DNA of 64,000 bases from Streptomyces deccanensis. GTDB taxonomy: Bacteria; Actinomycetota; Actinomycetes; Streptomycetales; Streptomycetaceae. The stretch spans positions 5,952,001-6,016,000 of the forward strand of contig NZ_CP092431.1 of assembly GCF_022385335.1 (NCBI RefSeq), in the 5' to 3' direction. Under the pieces are notes generated by a model. The model saw only the letters and a list, made by a program, of their open reading frames with translations, did no database searches and was not told the origin of the DNA. How positions within the stretch are numbered: the stretch's first letter is position 1; each line of letters opens with the position of its first letter. Positions 54,339 through 62,415 of the stretch are shown here, piece by piece. Made by a program: the position numbers and the translations under genes.

Positions 54339-54959
54339 TCAAGAGCCCTGGGTTGCGGCGTGGGCCTGCGTCACCAGGTCGATGGCGACCTCCAGGACTG
54401 CCTCGCGCTTCTCCTCGGGGTCGCCTTCGATGTCGCGGAGGACGAACATGCCGGCGTGCATGGTGAACAGGGCGCTCGTGCAGCGGACCTGGTCGGTCAG
54501 GGCGGCGTCCGGTTCCTTGATGGTGTCGATCAGCCGGATCATGCGGTCCTTGAACGTCTCGCCGATGCTCAGCTCACGCACCGTGGCCTGGTTCTCCTGC
54601 ATGAAGCGGAAGAGCGGGGCGACGTCGGCCAGGGCCACGCTGTAACGGCGCAGGATCTCCCGCTTGGTGTCGAGAGTGCGCGGCTGGGTGCCGGCCCACT
54701 CGATCAGTTCGTCGATCGGGCGCTGCAGGTCCTGGAAGAGGCTGATGAGGATGTCTTCCTTGGTCTTGAAGTGGTAGTACAGCGCCGCCTTCGTCACGTC
54801 GAGGCGTTCGGCGATCTCCCGTAGCGAGGTCTTCTCGTAGCCCTGCTCGGCGAAGAGTTCGAGGGCGATGTCCTGGATGCGCTGACGGGTGTCGCCGCGA
54901 CGCTGCCGCTTCGGAGCCGCGTCCGCCGCGCCCGGCTCGCCCTCTGTCGTGCCGCTCAT
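54339..54959 (-). CDS. TetR-family repressor
   Basis: A 206-aa TetR protein. The HTH (about 20-68) is TRQRIQDIALELFAEQGYEKTSLREIAERLDVTKAALYYHFKTKEDIL. The C-terminal ligand/dimer domain is divergent, as usual. It is transcribed away from an EmrB/QacA-type MFS efflux gene; the 166-bp gap holds a 23-bp nearly perfect inverted repeat placed over the predicted promoters, so it very likely represses both genes and is released by an exported compound. Confidence 0.94.
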   Translation of the reverse strand: MSGTTEGEPGAADAAPKRQRRGDTRQRIQDIALELFAEQGYEKTSLREIAERLDVTKAALYYHFKTKEDILISLFQDLQRPIDELIEWAGTQPRTLDTKREILRRYSVALADVAPLFRFMQENQATVRELSIGETFKDRMIRLIDTIKEPDAALTDQVRCTSALFTMHAGMFVLRDIEGDPEEKREAVLEVAIDLVTQAHAATQGS

Positions 54960-55019
54960 CCTCGTACTCCTCGCCGCTCGGATGGCCCGGGTCGGTCAAG
55001 CCTCGGCCAAGCCCGTTGA

Positions 55020-55092
55020 ACTTACTTGACGCCCGGCTAGTTAGGGGCCTAGCTTCCCTAAGTGTAGACAACTAGCCGGTCGGCAAGTAAGT
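55020..55092. promoter_or_regulatory. TetR operator: long inverted repeat
   Basis: The left arm 55020-55042 and right arm 55070-55092 match as an inverted repeat at 21 of 23 bases; each includes CGGCTAGTT. An inner inverted TTAGGG/CCCTAA pair lies between them. A plus-strand promoter, TTGACG (55026-55031) with TAGCTT (55050-55055) and an 18-bp spacer, overlaps the left arm. A minus-strand TACTTG with TACACT overlaps the right arm. Confidence 0.8.
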
Positions 55093-55125
55093 GCTCGGGA
55101 GCTCCGGGGGGAGTGGAGGACCGCA

Positions 55126-56751
55126 ATGGACGCGGAGAAGAAGAACGAAGTGAGCGGTGAAGCCGAGACGGACGGGCCGCGGCCGCGCAGTGTGCGGGTC
55201 GTGCTGCTCGCGCTCATGATCGCCATGCTGCTCGCGATGCTCGACAACATGATCATCGGGACCGCGATGCCGACGATCGTGGGCGAGCTGGGCGGCCTCG
55301 AACATCTGTCGTGGGTCGTCACCGCGTACACGCTCGCGACCGCCGCCTCCACTCCCATCTGGGGCAAGCTCGGCGACCTCTACGGCCGCAAGCGGGTCTT
55401 CATGACCTCGATCGTGATCTTCCTGATCGGGTCGGCGCTGAGCGGGATGGCCCAGGACATGGGCCAGCTCATCGGCTTCCGCGCGGTGCAGGGTCTCGGC
55501 GCCGGCGGTCTGATGGTCGGGGTCATGGCGATCATCGGTGACCTGATACCGCCCCGGGAGCGCGGCAAGTACCAGGGCATGATGGCCGGGGTGATGGCCC
55601 TCGCCATCATCGCCGGACCGCTGGTGGGCGGGTCCATCACGGACCACTGGGGCTGGCGCTGGTCCTTCTACATCAACCTGCCGCTCGGGATCGTGGCGCT
55701 GATCGCCGTCAGCGCCGTACTGCACCTGCCGAAGCCGTCCCGTGAGGGGCGGTCGGCGCGGAACATCGACTATCTGGGCGCGGCGCTGCTGACCGTCGGC
55801 ATCACGGCGATCGTGCTGGTCACGACGTGGGGCGGGACCGAGTACGCCTGGGGGTCGGCCGTCATCATGGAGCTGATCGCGCTCGGGGTGACCTCGCTGG
55901 TCGGGTTCGTGTTCGTGCAGAAGCGGGCGGCCGAGCCGGTGATCCCGCTGCACATCTTCCGCAGCCGGAACTTCACGCTGATGTCCGTGATCGGGTTCTT
56001 CACCGGGTTCGTGATGTTCGGCGCGGTGCTGTTCCTGCCGCTGTACCAGCAGTCCGTGCAGGGCGCGTCCGCGACGAACTCCGGGCTGTTGCTGCTGCCG
56101 ATGCTGGGGGCGATGCTCGCGGTGTCGATGGTGGCCGGGCGGGTGACCACGAACAGCGGCCGTTACAAGGTCTTCCCGGTCGTCGGGAGCGTCCTGATGA
56201 TCGTGGGGCTGTTCCTGCTGGCGCAGATGGACACGGGGACGAGCCGGGTGACGTCCGGGGTGTTCATGGCCGTGCTGGGTGCCGGTATGGGATGCCTGAT
56301 GCAGATCACCATGCTGGTCGCGCAGAACAGCGTCGAGATGAAGGACATGGGCGTCGCGTCCTCGACCACCACGCTGGCCCGGACGCTCGGGTCGTCGTTC
56401 GGGGTCGCGATCATGGGTGCGCTGTTCAACAGCCGGGTGCAGGACGTGATGGCCGAGCGGGCCGGGGCGCTGGGGTCCAAGGTGACCGAGCAGTCCGCGC
56501 AGTTGGACGCGCCGAGTATGGCGAAGCTCCCGGAGGCGGTGCGGGAGGCGTACCAGTACGCGGTGTCCTCCGGGACGCACTCGGCGTTCTTGCTGGGGGC
56601 GGTGGTGTCCGTGGTGGCGCTGGTGGCTGCGGTGTTCGTGAAGGAGGTGCCGTTGCGGGGGGCGGGGGCCTCCGGCGCGGGCGGGGTTGAGGGGGCTGGG
56701 GCGCCTGGGGTCGGCGGGGAGGCCGGGGCGAAGGAGGCTGCGGCCGTCTGA
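55126..56751 (+). CDS. MFS drug exporter, DHA2 (EmrB/QacA) type
   Basis: A 541-aa antiporter with about 14 membrane segments from residue 24 to 520. Family motifs are LDNMIIGTAMPTIVGELGG (motif D1), LGDLYGRKRVF (motif A) and the GPLVGGSITDHWGWRWSFYINLP motif C region. It exports drugs using the proton gradient. The C-terminal about 35 residues are Gly/Ala-rich. The ATG follows GTGGAGGACC. It is divergent from its probable TetR repressor. Confidence 0.93.
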   Translation: MDAEKKNEVSGEAETDGPRPRSVRVVLLALMIAMLLAMLDNMIIGTAMPTIVGELGGLEHLSWVVTAYTLATAASTPIWGKLGDLYGRKRVFMTSIVIFLIGSALSGMAQDMGQLIGFRAVQGLGAGGLMVGVMAIIGDLIPPRERGKYQGMMAGVMALAIIAGPLVGGSITDHWGWRWSFYINLPLGIVALIAVSAVLHLPKPSREGRSARNIDYLGAALLTVGITAIVLVTTWGGTEYAWGSAVIMELIALGVTSLVGFVFVQKRAAEPVIPLHIFRSRNFTLMSVIGFFTGFVMFGAVLFLPLYQQSVQGASATNSGLLLLPMLGAMLAVSMVAGRVTTNSGRYKVFPVVGSVLMIVGLFLLAQMDTGTSRVTSGVFMAVLGAGMGCLMQITMLVAQNSVEMKDMGVASSTTTLARTLGSSFGVAIMGALFNSRVQDVMAERAGALGSKVTEQSAQLDAPSMAKLPEAVREAYQYAVSSGTHSAFLLGAVVSVVALVAAVFVKEVPLRGAGASGAGGVEGAGAPGVGGEAGAKEAAAV

Positions 56752-56830
56752 TCGTGCGGTGGGCCCCCTGAGTTCGCGGTTGAGCTCGGGGGGTTCGGTG
56801 CGTCGGCGGGTGCGGGTCTGTGGGGGCTGG

Positions 56831-56955
56831 TCGCGCAGTTCCCCGCGCCCCTGAAAAGCAGGGGCTGCGCCCCGTGCTTTTCCGGCCCGCCGCCGGTCGC
56901 CTTTCAGGGCCACGGGGGCCTGCCTGGTCTTTCAGGGGCGCGGGGAACTGCGCGA
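56831..56955. repeat. Composite hairpin elements copies 4 and 5, inverted pair
   Basis: Copy 4 (core on the minus strand at 56831-56852, hairpin 56853-56882) and copy 5 (core 56934-56955) face each other. Together they form a perfect 26-bp inverted repeat (56831-56856 with 56930-56955) in the convergent gap between the MFS and cseC genes, a likely bidirectional terminator. Confidence 0.8.
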
Positions 56956-57003
56956 GAAGCCCGACGCACCCGCAGCCGAAGAACCGGCCCCCGCACGCCA
57001 GGG

Positions 57004-58452
57004 CTACGTGTCGGTCGTCAGCGGGAGCATCGGGTAGCTCCCCGTGTTCGTCGGGGCGTGTTCCGGGAGCCAGAGGACGGCGACCGCGCCCTCCGCAGGG
57101 ACCGTGTGCGGGGAACCGGGCGGGCGGATGTTGCGGAAGGTGAGGCGGGCGCCGAGGACGCGGGCCTGGCCGGCGGCGATGGTGAGGCCGAGGCCGTGCC
57201 CCTGGCCCGCCCGGTCGGACGCACCGGTGCGGAAGCGGCGGGGCCCCTCGGCGAGCAGCTCCTCCGGGAAGCCGGGCCCATGGTCGCGGACCCGGATGAC
57301 GCGACCCTCGACGGACACCTCGATCGGCGGCCGACCGTGCTTCGCCGCGTTGGCCAGCAGGTTCAGCAGCACCCGTTCCAGACGGCGGGGGTCGGTCGTC
57401 ACCTCGGACTCGTGCACCACCCGCACCCGCACGTCCGCGTTCTTCGCCGCCACCCGCCGCGCCACGAACTCACCCAGCATGATGTCCTGCAACTCGGCCC
57501 GCTCGGAGGCCCCGTCCAGGCGGGCCACCTCCAGCACGTCCTCGACGAGCGTGCGCATCGCCTGGGCCCGGTCCCGGACCAGCTCGGAGGGGCGCCCCGG
57601 AGGCAGCAGTTCCGCGGCCGTCAGCAGCCCCGTCACCGGCGTACGCAGCTCGTGGGCGATGTCCGCCGTCACCCGGCGCTCCGCCTCGATGCGCTGCCGC
57701 AGGGTGTCGGCCATGGCGTCCACGGCCCGCGCCAGCTCCGCGGTCTCGTCGCGTACGACACCGCCGATCGCGTCCTGCACCCGTACGTCCGACTCGCCCT
57801 TGGCCACCTCGTGCGCGGCGGCCGCCGCCTTGCGCAGCCGGCGGGACATCTGGCCGCCGATGAGGACGCCGAGGGCCGAGCCGCCGAAGACGACCGCGAT
57901 CGAGCCGATGAGCAGCGCCTGGTCGAGGTCCCGCATCACCGCCGAGCTGTGGTCGGTGAAATCGGTGTGCAGGGACAGGACCCGCTTGTCCTTCAGCGGG
58001 ACCGCCGCCCAGATGTCGGGCACCCCGTTCTCGCCCTCGGACACGTACGTGGCCCGACGCCCCTCGCTGACCTTGGCCAGCAGGTCCTTCGGGATGTCGG
58101 GGTCGTCGAGCTTCACCCCGAAGGCGCCCGACTTCAGCGGGCGGCCCGACTCGTACATGCGCTGGGCGACCTGGATGCGCTCGTCGGCCAGGTCGCGTGA
58201 GTTGTCGAGCATCGAGACGCGCGCCGCGTTGTGCACCACCAGGCTCAGCGCGACCGCCACCAGCGCGCCGACCAGGGCGATCGCCGCGCTCAACTGCCAG
58301 CGCAACCCGGTCCGGATGCCCGAGGCCGACCCCGAGGCCGCCCCTGACGCCCGCTCCGAGGCGGGCCCCGAGGCGGGCCTCGTGCCGGACGGGCGGTCGG
58401 GGGCGCGGGTCGCCTCCGGCGCCGGCCCTCTGCGTATCCCCCTCAGCTCCAT
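57004..58452 (-). CDS. cseC: Sensor histidine kinase CseC
   Basis: A 482-aa kinase of the cell-envelope stress system. Two membrane segments (about 52-74 and 180-200) enclose an outer sensor domain of about 105 residues. HAMP follows (about 200-252), then the phospho-acceptor His267 in ADIAHELRTPVTG. N box LLNLLANAAKHG and G boxes DHGPGFP and GQGHGLGLTIAAG are intact. It responds to cell-wall damage and phosphorylates CseB. The N-terminal about 45 residues are Ala/Pro-rich. It ends the sigE-cseA-cseB-cseC operon. Confidence 0.94.
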   Translation of the reverse strand: MELRGIRRGPAPEATRAPDRPSGTRPASGPASERASGAASGSASGIRTGLRWQLSAAIALVGALVAVALSLVVHNAARVSMLDNSRDLADERIQVAQRMYESGRPLKSGAFGVKLDDPDIPKDLLAKVSEGRRATYVSEGENGVPDIWAAVPLKDKRVLSLHTDFTDHSSAVMRDLDQALLIGSIAVVFGGSALGVLIGGQMSRRLRKAAAAAHEVAKGESDVRVQDAIGGVVRDETAELARAVDAMADTLRQRIEAERRVTADIAHELRTPVTGLLTAAELLPPGRPSELVRDRAQAMRTLVEDVLEVARLDGASERAELQDIMLGEFVARRVAAKNADVRVRVVHESEVTTDPRRLERVLLNLLANAAKHGRPPIEVSVEGRVIRVRDHGPGFPEELLAEGPRRFRTGASDRAGQGHGLGLTIAAGQARVLGARLTFRNIRPPGSPHTVPAEGAVAVLWLPEHAPTNTGSYPMLPLTTDT

Positions 58453-58469
58453 GTCGGTCCCGTCCCCGC

Positions 58470-59186
58470 TCAGGCCTTGAGCTTGTAGCCGAAGCCGCGG
58501 ACCGTCTCGATCCGGTCCTGGCCGATCTTCGCGCGCAGCCGCTGGACGTGGACGTCGACGACCCGGGTGTCACCGCCCCAGCCGTAGTCCCACACGCGTT
58601 CGAGCAGCTTGTCGCGGGAGAGAACCGTGCCCGGGGCGGAGGAGAACTCCAGCAGCAGGCGCATCTCGGTCGGTGTCAGGGCCACCGGCTCCCCGGACTT
58701 CCGTACCTCCATGCCCACGGTGTCGATCACCAGTTCACCGAGTTCGCCGAAGGTGAGCACCCCGCCGGTGCCCGCGGCGCCCGCCTCCTCCGCCTTGGCG
58801 TCACCGCCGCTCGCGTGGCCGAAGCGGCGCAGCACCGCGCGGATCCGGGCGACCAGGACGGCACCGTCGAACGGCTTGGTCACGTAGTCGTCGGCGCCCG
58901 CCTCCAGGCCCAGCACCACGTCGATGGAGTCGGCGCGCGCGGAGAGCATGATCACCGGGACGGTCGACTCGTCACGGATGCGGCGACACAGGGAGACCCC
59001 GTCCAGGCCCGGGACCATCACGTCGAGGAGGGCGATGTCGGGCCGGTCCGCACGGAACGCCTCCAGCCCCGACAGCCCGTCGGGCATGGCCGTGACCGCG
59101 AAGCCGTCCCGCTCCAGGGCGAGCTGGGTGGCCTCGCGGATGACGTCGTCGTCCTCGACGAACAGGACATGGGTCTGCTCTGCCAT
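58470..59186 (-). CDS. cseB: Response regulator CseB
   Basis: A 238-aa OmpR-type regulator that activates the sigE promoter. Receiver 1-120: acidic pocket Asp12-Asp14, phospho-acceptor Asp55 (ALLDVMVPG), Lys104 in VTKPFDG. The winged-helix domain (about 145-235) has ALTPTEMRLLLEFSSAPGTVLSRDKLLERVWDY and TRVVDVHVQRLRAKI. An Ala/Gly-rich linker (about 124-142) joins them. ATG at 59186; it is 66 bp downstream of cseA and 17 bp upstream of cseC. Confidence 0.95.
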   Translation of the reverse strand: MAEQTHVLFVEDDDVIREATQLALERDGFAVTAMPDGLSGLEAFRADRPDIALLDVMVPGLDGVSLCRRIRDESTVPVIMLSARADSIDVVLGLEAGADDYVTKPFDGAVLVARIRAVLRRFGHASGGDAKAEEAGAAGTGGVLTFGELGELVIDTVGMEVRKSGEPVALTPTEMRLLLEFSSAPGTVLSRDKLLERVWDYGWGGDTRVVDVHVQRLRAKIGQDRIETVRGFGYKLKA

Positions 59187-59252
59187 CCGGTGATCTCGCT
59201 CGCTCTCGGTAGAAGGGGGGCCGCCGGTGTCGTGACGGCGGGCGGGCCCGGC

Positions 59253-59936
59253 TCAGCCCTGCTCGGGGGTCGCCGACTCCGCGCCGCCCACCGCGGTGCT
59301 GTACTCGGTGCGCGTGCTGGAGCGCTGGACGAAGTCGTCCTTGATCCAGCGGTAGGTGGTGACTTCCTCGCTGGACGGATACGAGGACGGGTCGCCATTC
59401 TCGTACAGCTGCCGGGTGACCAGGAGGTCGCCCCGGTCGATGTCCGCGTAGACGGGGGGCTGTTCGGACAGGAAGACGCTCCGGTACGTCCCCTTCTCCG
59501 CGCGGTACACGTACGACGCCACACCGACGGCGTCCGCACACGTCATCACATTGACCACGAGGTCGTCGGACGAACCCCCGGTCAGGTCCCCGTACGTCAC
59601 GTCCACCGGGTACTCGTCGGCCACGCACGGCTTGAGGTCGCTCTTGACCGCCTTGCTGACCTCCGGGTCCGCGCGGACCATCTTGACGACCTCGCCGACG
59701 CTCGGGTGGTCGCCGCCCGCGTCGGCGTCGGCCGAACCGGAGGCGGAGGGGGTGGCCGCGCCCGCCGCGAGGGAGTCGCTGTCGGCCGGTCCCTCGTCAC
59801 GGGCGCCGGTGCCGCCCGTGCCGCAGGCGGACACGGAAAGGGCGAGGGCGGCGAGCACGGCCACCGCCGTGATCACCGCCTTCGAGGCCCGCCTGACCCC
59901 CGGACGGGGGCCGGCCGCTGTGCTCAGGCCGCGCAA
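59253..59936 (-). CDS. cseA: CseA lipoprotein, negative regulator of the SigE system
   Basis: A 227-aa extracytoplasmic lipoprotein that dampens sigE expression, presumably through CseC. The signal peptide ends in the lipobox LSVSAC, with Cys38 as the lipid site, followed by a Ser/Ala/Gly-rich linker and a domain (about 75-220) including DLVVNVMTCADAVGVASYVYRAEKG. No in-frame ATG or GTG gives a full signal peptide; TTG at 59936 overlaps the sigE 3' end by 13 bp, with AGGAG upstream, and is the best start. It is translationally coupled to sigE. Confidence 0.9.
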   Translation of the reverse strand: MRGLSTAAGPRPGVRRASKAVITAVAVLAALALSVSACGTGGTGARDEGPADSDSLAAGAATPSASGSADADAGGDHPSVGEVVKMVRADPEVSKAVKSDLKPCVADEYPVDVTYGDLTGGSSDDLVVNVMTCADAVGVASYVYRAEKGTYRSVFLSEQPPVYADIDRGDLLVTRQLYENGDPSSYPSSEEVTTYRWIKDDFVQRSSTRTEYSTAVGGAESATPEQG

Positions 59937-60475
59937 CGCTCCTGCTCCTCGCTCGCTTCGAGCGCACGGGCGGCGCGCTCTTCGTGGTCCCGCGACTCCA
60001 GCTCCTCGCGGAGCCGGGCCAGGGCACGGTGCAGCGTGCTCTTGACCGTGCCGGCCGACATGCCGAGGGCGGCGGCCGTCTCCTCCGTGGACATCTGCTC
60101 CCAGTGTCGCAGCACCACGACACTGCGCTGCTTGGGTGCCAGCACCTTCATGATGTCCATCAGGAGGGCGCGGTCCGCGTGCTGCTCGGTGGAGTCGTCG
60201 ATGCAGGCGTCCGGCAGCTGCTCGGTCGGGACCTCCTCCAGCTTGCGGGCCCGCCACCACTCCGTCCGCGTGTTGATCATGACCCGGCGCAGATAGGCGT
60301 CCGCCAGGCGCTTGTCCGCGATGCCGTCCCAGCGGCCGAACGTCCGCGCCAGCGCCGTCTGCAGCAGATCCTGGGCGTCCACCGGGTCCGGCACGAGCCG
60401 GCGGGCGCTGCGCAGGAGCGCGTCCTGCCGGGTACGGACGTACTCCTCGAATTCGAGCACCTCGCCGTGCGCCAT
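59924..60475 (-). CDS. sigE: ECF sigma factor SigE
   Basis: A 183-aa ECF sigma factor directing RNA polymerase to cell-envelope-stress promoters. Sigma-2 (about 8-75) includes DAQDLLQTALARTFGRW and DAYLRRVMINTRTEWWRARK; sigma-4 (about 105-158) includes LAPKQRSVVVLRHWEQMSTEETAAALGMSAGTVKSTLHRALARL (helix-turn-helix). No anti-sigma gene follows; control is through CseABC, as known for Streptomyces. ATG at 60475 has GGAGG at 8 bases. It heads the operon. Confidence 0.96.
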   Translation of the reverse strand: MAHGEVLEFEEYVRTRQDALLRSARRLVPDPVDAQDLLQTALARTFGRWDGIADKRLADAYLRRVMINTRTEWWRARKLEEVPTEQLPDACIDDSTEQHADRALLMDIMKVLAPKQRSVVVLRHWEQMSTEETAAALGMSAGTVKSTLHRALARLREELESRDHEERAARALEASEEQERCAA

Positions 60476-60760
60476 GATCAACCGCCTCCGTTCCCCGTTT
60501 CCGACGTCCGCGCTGTGGCGCGGTGCCGGTTGTCCGCCGCTTCGTGTGGTGGTGCGCTCCGCTGGATCCGCTGGTTCGTTTCGCGGGTTCCTGCGGTACG
60601 CCAATGAAGCTACGGAGGGGTTGTCACGGAGACGTCCGAGGCAGCCTGCGGAGAACGCTCGGCTGTCCGTCGGTTGTGTAACAGAAGTAGGAACGGGGTA
60701 AAGCGGGGTGGGTTTTGGGGCGGTGATGGGCCGGTTTACCCCGTCGGGAATGCCTCGGAG
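60476..60760 (-). promoter_or_regulatory. sigE: sigE promoter region
   Basis: A 285-bp intergenic region between sigE and mutY, both on the minus strand. The CseB-dependent sigE promoter should lie here. I see no confident -10/-35 pair or direct-repeat CseB box. Confidence 0.4.
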
Positions 60761-60808
60761 TCAGGTGAGGAGTCAGGTGAGGAGTCAGGTGAGGAGTCAG
60801 GTGAGGGG
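60761..60808. repeat. Four 12-bp tandem repeats at the mutY stop codon
   Basis: TCAGGTGAGGAG is repeated at 60761, 60773 and 60785, then TCAGGTGAGGGG at 60797. On the minus strand each unit carries TGA in the mutY frame, giving four consecutive in-frame stops. Confidence 0.95.
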
Positions 60809-61762
60809 GAGGCGGTAGAGGCCGCCCGGGAGGGGTTCCACCAGTCCGTCGGAGACCAGGCCGTCGAGGGCTCGGGCCCGCTGCACCGGTTCGTCCCACA
60901 CCCGGTCGAGGACCGCCTGCGGCACCGGCGCGATCGCGTCCCGCAGGACGGCGAGAAGCTTGCCCCGGACCTGGCGGTCGGTACCGGCGTACGTCTGACC
61001 GCGCCGCGCCGGCCCCTCGTGCGCGGGCTTCCCGGCCAGCCGCCAGGCGCACTGTCCGGCGATCGGACAGCGCCCGCACGTCTCGTTCTTCGCCGTGCAC
61101 ACCAGCGCGCCCAGCTCCATCGACGCGGCCGCCCACCGGGACGCCGTGTCGTCGTCCTCGGGCAGCAGGGCGCGGGCGAGCTTCCGCTCGGCGGCCGTGG
61201 TCGCGTTCGGCGGGTACTGCGTGCCGCTCACCGCGCGGGCGAAGACCCGCCGCACGTTCGTGTCGAGCACGGCGTGCCGCTGGCCGTACGCGAAGGACGC
61301 GACCGCGGCGGCCGTGTACTCGCCGATTCCGGGCAGCGCGAGCAGTTGGGCGTGGTCGCGGGGTACGTCTCCGCCGTGTCGTTCCGTTATGGCGACCGCG
61401 GCGCCGTGGAGCCGTAGGGCGCGGCGGGGGTAACCGAGTCGGCCCCATGCGCGTACCGCCTCGCCGGGGGGTTCCTTCGCGAGGTCCGCCGGGCGGGGCC
61501 AGCGGGCCAACCACTGCTCGTAGACGGGCAGGACGCGGTTGACCGGGGTCTGCTGGAGCATGAACTCGCTGACCATCACGCCCCAGGGGCCGGCTTCCGG
61601 TCGCCGCCAGGGCAGATCACGGGCGTGCGTCTCGAACCAGGCGATCACGGGGGTGTGGAGGGTGGTGGGCGCCGGGGTGGGGGTGGCTGTGGGGGCGCCT
61701 GTGGGGGTGGGGGTGGGGATTGCGTCGGCAGGGCTGCTCTGGGGTTTCGTGGGTGCAGTCAT
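60797..61762 (-). CDS. mutY: A/G-specific adenine DNA glycosylase
   Basis: A 321-aa base-excision repair enzyme removing adenine mispaired with 8-oxoguanine. The catalytic Glu is in VSEFMLQQTPVNRVLPVYEQW, the helix-hairpin-helix is LPGIGEYTAAAVASFAYG, and the catalytic Asp is in AVLDTNVRRVFAR. The [4Fe-4S] ligands are C-x6-C-x2-C-x5-C in CTAKNETCGRCPIAGQC. The C-terminal NUDIX-like domain is short (family usual about 350 aa). The N-terminal about 35 residues are a Thr/Pro/Ala-rich tail. ATG at 61762. Confidence 0.94.
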   Translation of the reverse strand: MTAPTKPQSSPADAIPTPTPTGAPTATPTPAPTTLHTPVIAWFETHARDLPWRRPEAGPWGVMVSEFMLQQTPVNRVLPVYEQWLARWPRPADLAKEPPGEAVRAWGRLGYPRRALRLHGAAVAITERHGGDVPRDHAQLLALPGIGEYTAAAVASFAYGQRHAVLDTNVRRVFARAVSGTQYPPNATTAAERKLARALLPEDDDTASRWAAASMELGALVCTAKNETCGRCPIAGQCAWRLAGKPAHEGPARRGQTYAGTDRQVRGKLLAVLRDAIAPVPQAVLDRVWDEPVQRARALDGLVSDGLVEPLPGGLYRLPLT

Positions 61763-61871
61763 GGCACGGTCGATCCTGCCATGCGGGGTGTGGTGGGGGC
61801 GGGTTCTGGTGGGGGGTGTCTGGGGTCGGGTGTCTGGGGTCGGTCGGCCGGGTGCGGGTGGGTGGGGCTAC

Positions 61872-61923
61872 TCGCGCAGTTCCCCGCGCCCCTGAAAAGC
61901 AGGGGCTGCGCCCCGTGCTTTTC
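61872..61923 (-). repeat. Composite hairpin element copy 6
   Basis: Minus-strand core at 61872-61893 and hairpin at 61894-61923 (arms GAAAAGCAGGGG / CCCCGTGCTTTTC). The same sequence as copy 4 near 56831. It lies in the gap between the two minus-strand genes mutY and the oxidoreductase gene. Confidence 0.75.
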
Positions 61924-62270
61924 GGCCCCGGCCGTCGTCCCTCGGCCCCGGCCGTCGTCCCTCGGCCCCGGCCGTCGTCCCTCGGCCCCGGCCGTCGGCC
62001 CCGGCCGTCGTCCCTCAGCCCGGCCGATGTCTTTGAGTCCGCCCGTCGGCTGTCACTTCGCCTGCCGTCTTCAGGTCGGCCGCCATTTTCATCCCCGGCC
62101 GCCGACTTTGAGCCCGCCTGCCGTCTCTCGCCCCGCCCGCCGTCGTCTTTCACCCCGGCCGTGGTCTTTCAGCCCGCCTGCCATTTCTTGTCTCGGTCGT
62201 CGACCCTTACTCCGGGCATCGTCTTTCAGCCCGTTGCGCTGTCTTCGTTCAGGCCCGGCCGCTTCGGCTG
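61917..62270. repeat. Degenerate short-period repeat array
   Basis: The array begins with 20-bp units CTCGGCCCCGGCCGTCGTCC (61921-62018, about four to five copies) and decays into about a dozen loosely related 17-22-bp units of the form CTTTCAGCCCGCCTGCCGT. No coding frame with support was found. The 653-bp gap 61763-62415 also holds composite element copy 6 and a partial copy 7 at 62334-62355. Confidence 0.75.
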
Positions 62271-62333
62271 TGGCTCTGTGAGCTATTTGGGCCGCCTTGC
62301 TTTGTCTTTTGGGAGTGGCCGGGGCTGGGCTTC

Positions 62334-62355
62334 GGGGGCGTGGGGAACTGCGCGG
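62334..62355 (+). repeat. Partial composite element copy 7
   Basis: GGCGTGGGGAACTGCGCGG matches the core with one substitution, without the upstream hairpin. Confidence 0.55.
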
Positions 62356-62415
62356 GGAGGCTCTGTGGGGCTGTAGTCGCCGACGGTCCTCGCCCCCCCG
62401 AGTTCTCACGGGGTG

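Noticed and set aside
61917..62270. CRISPR array
   Set aside because: Units are not separated by unique spacers, they decay steadily, and no cas gene is nearby.
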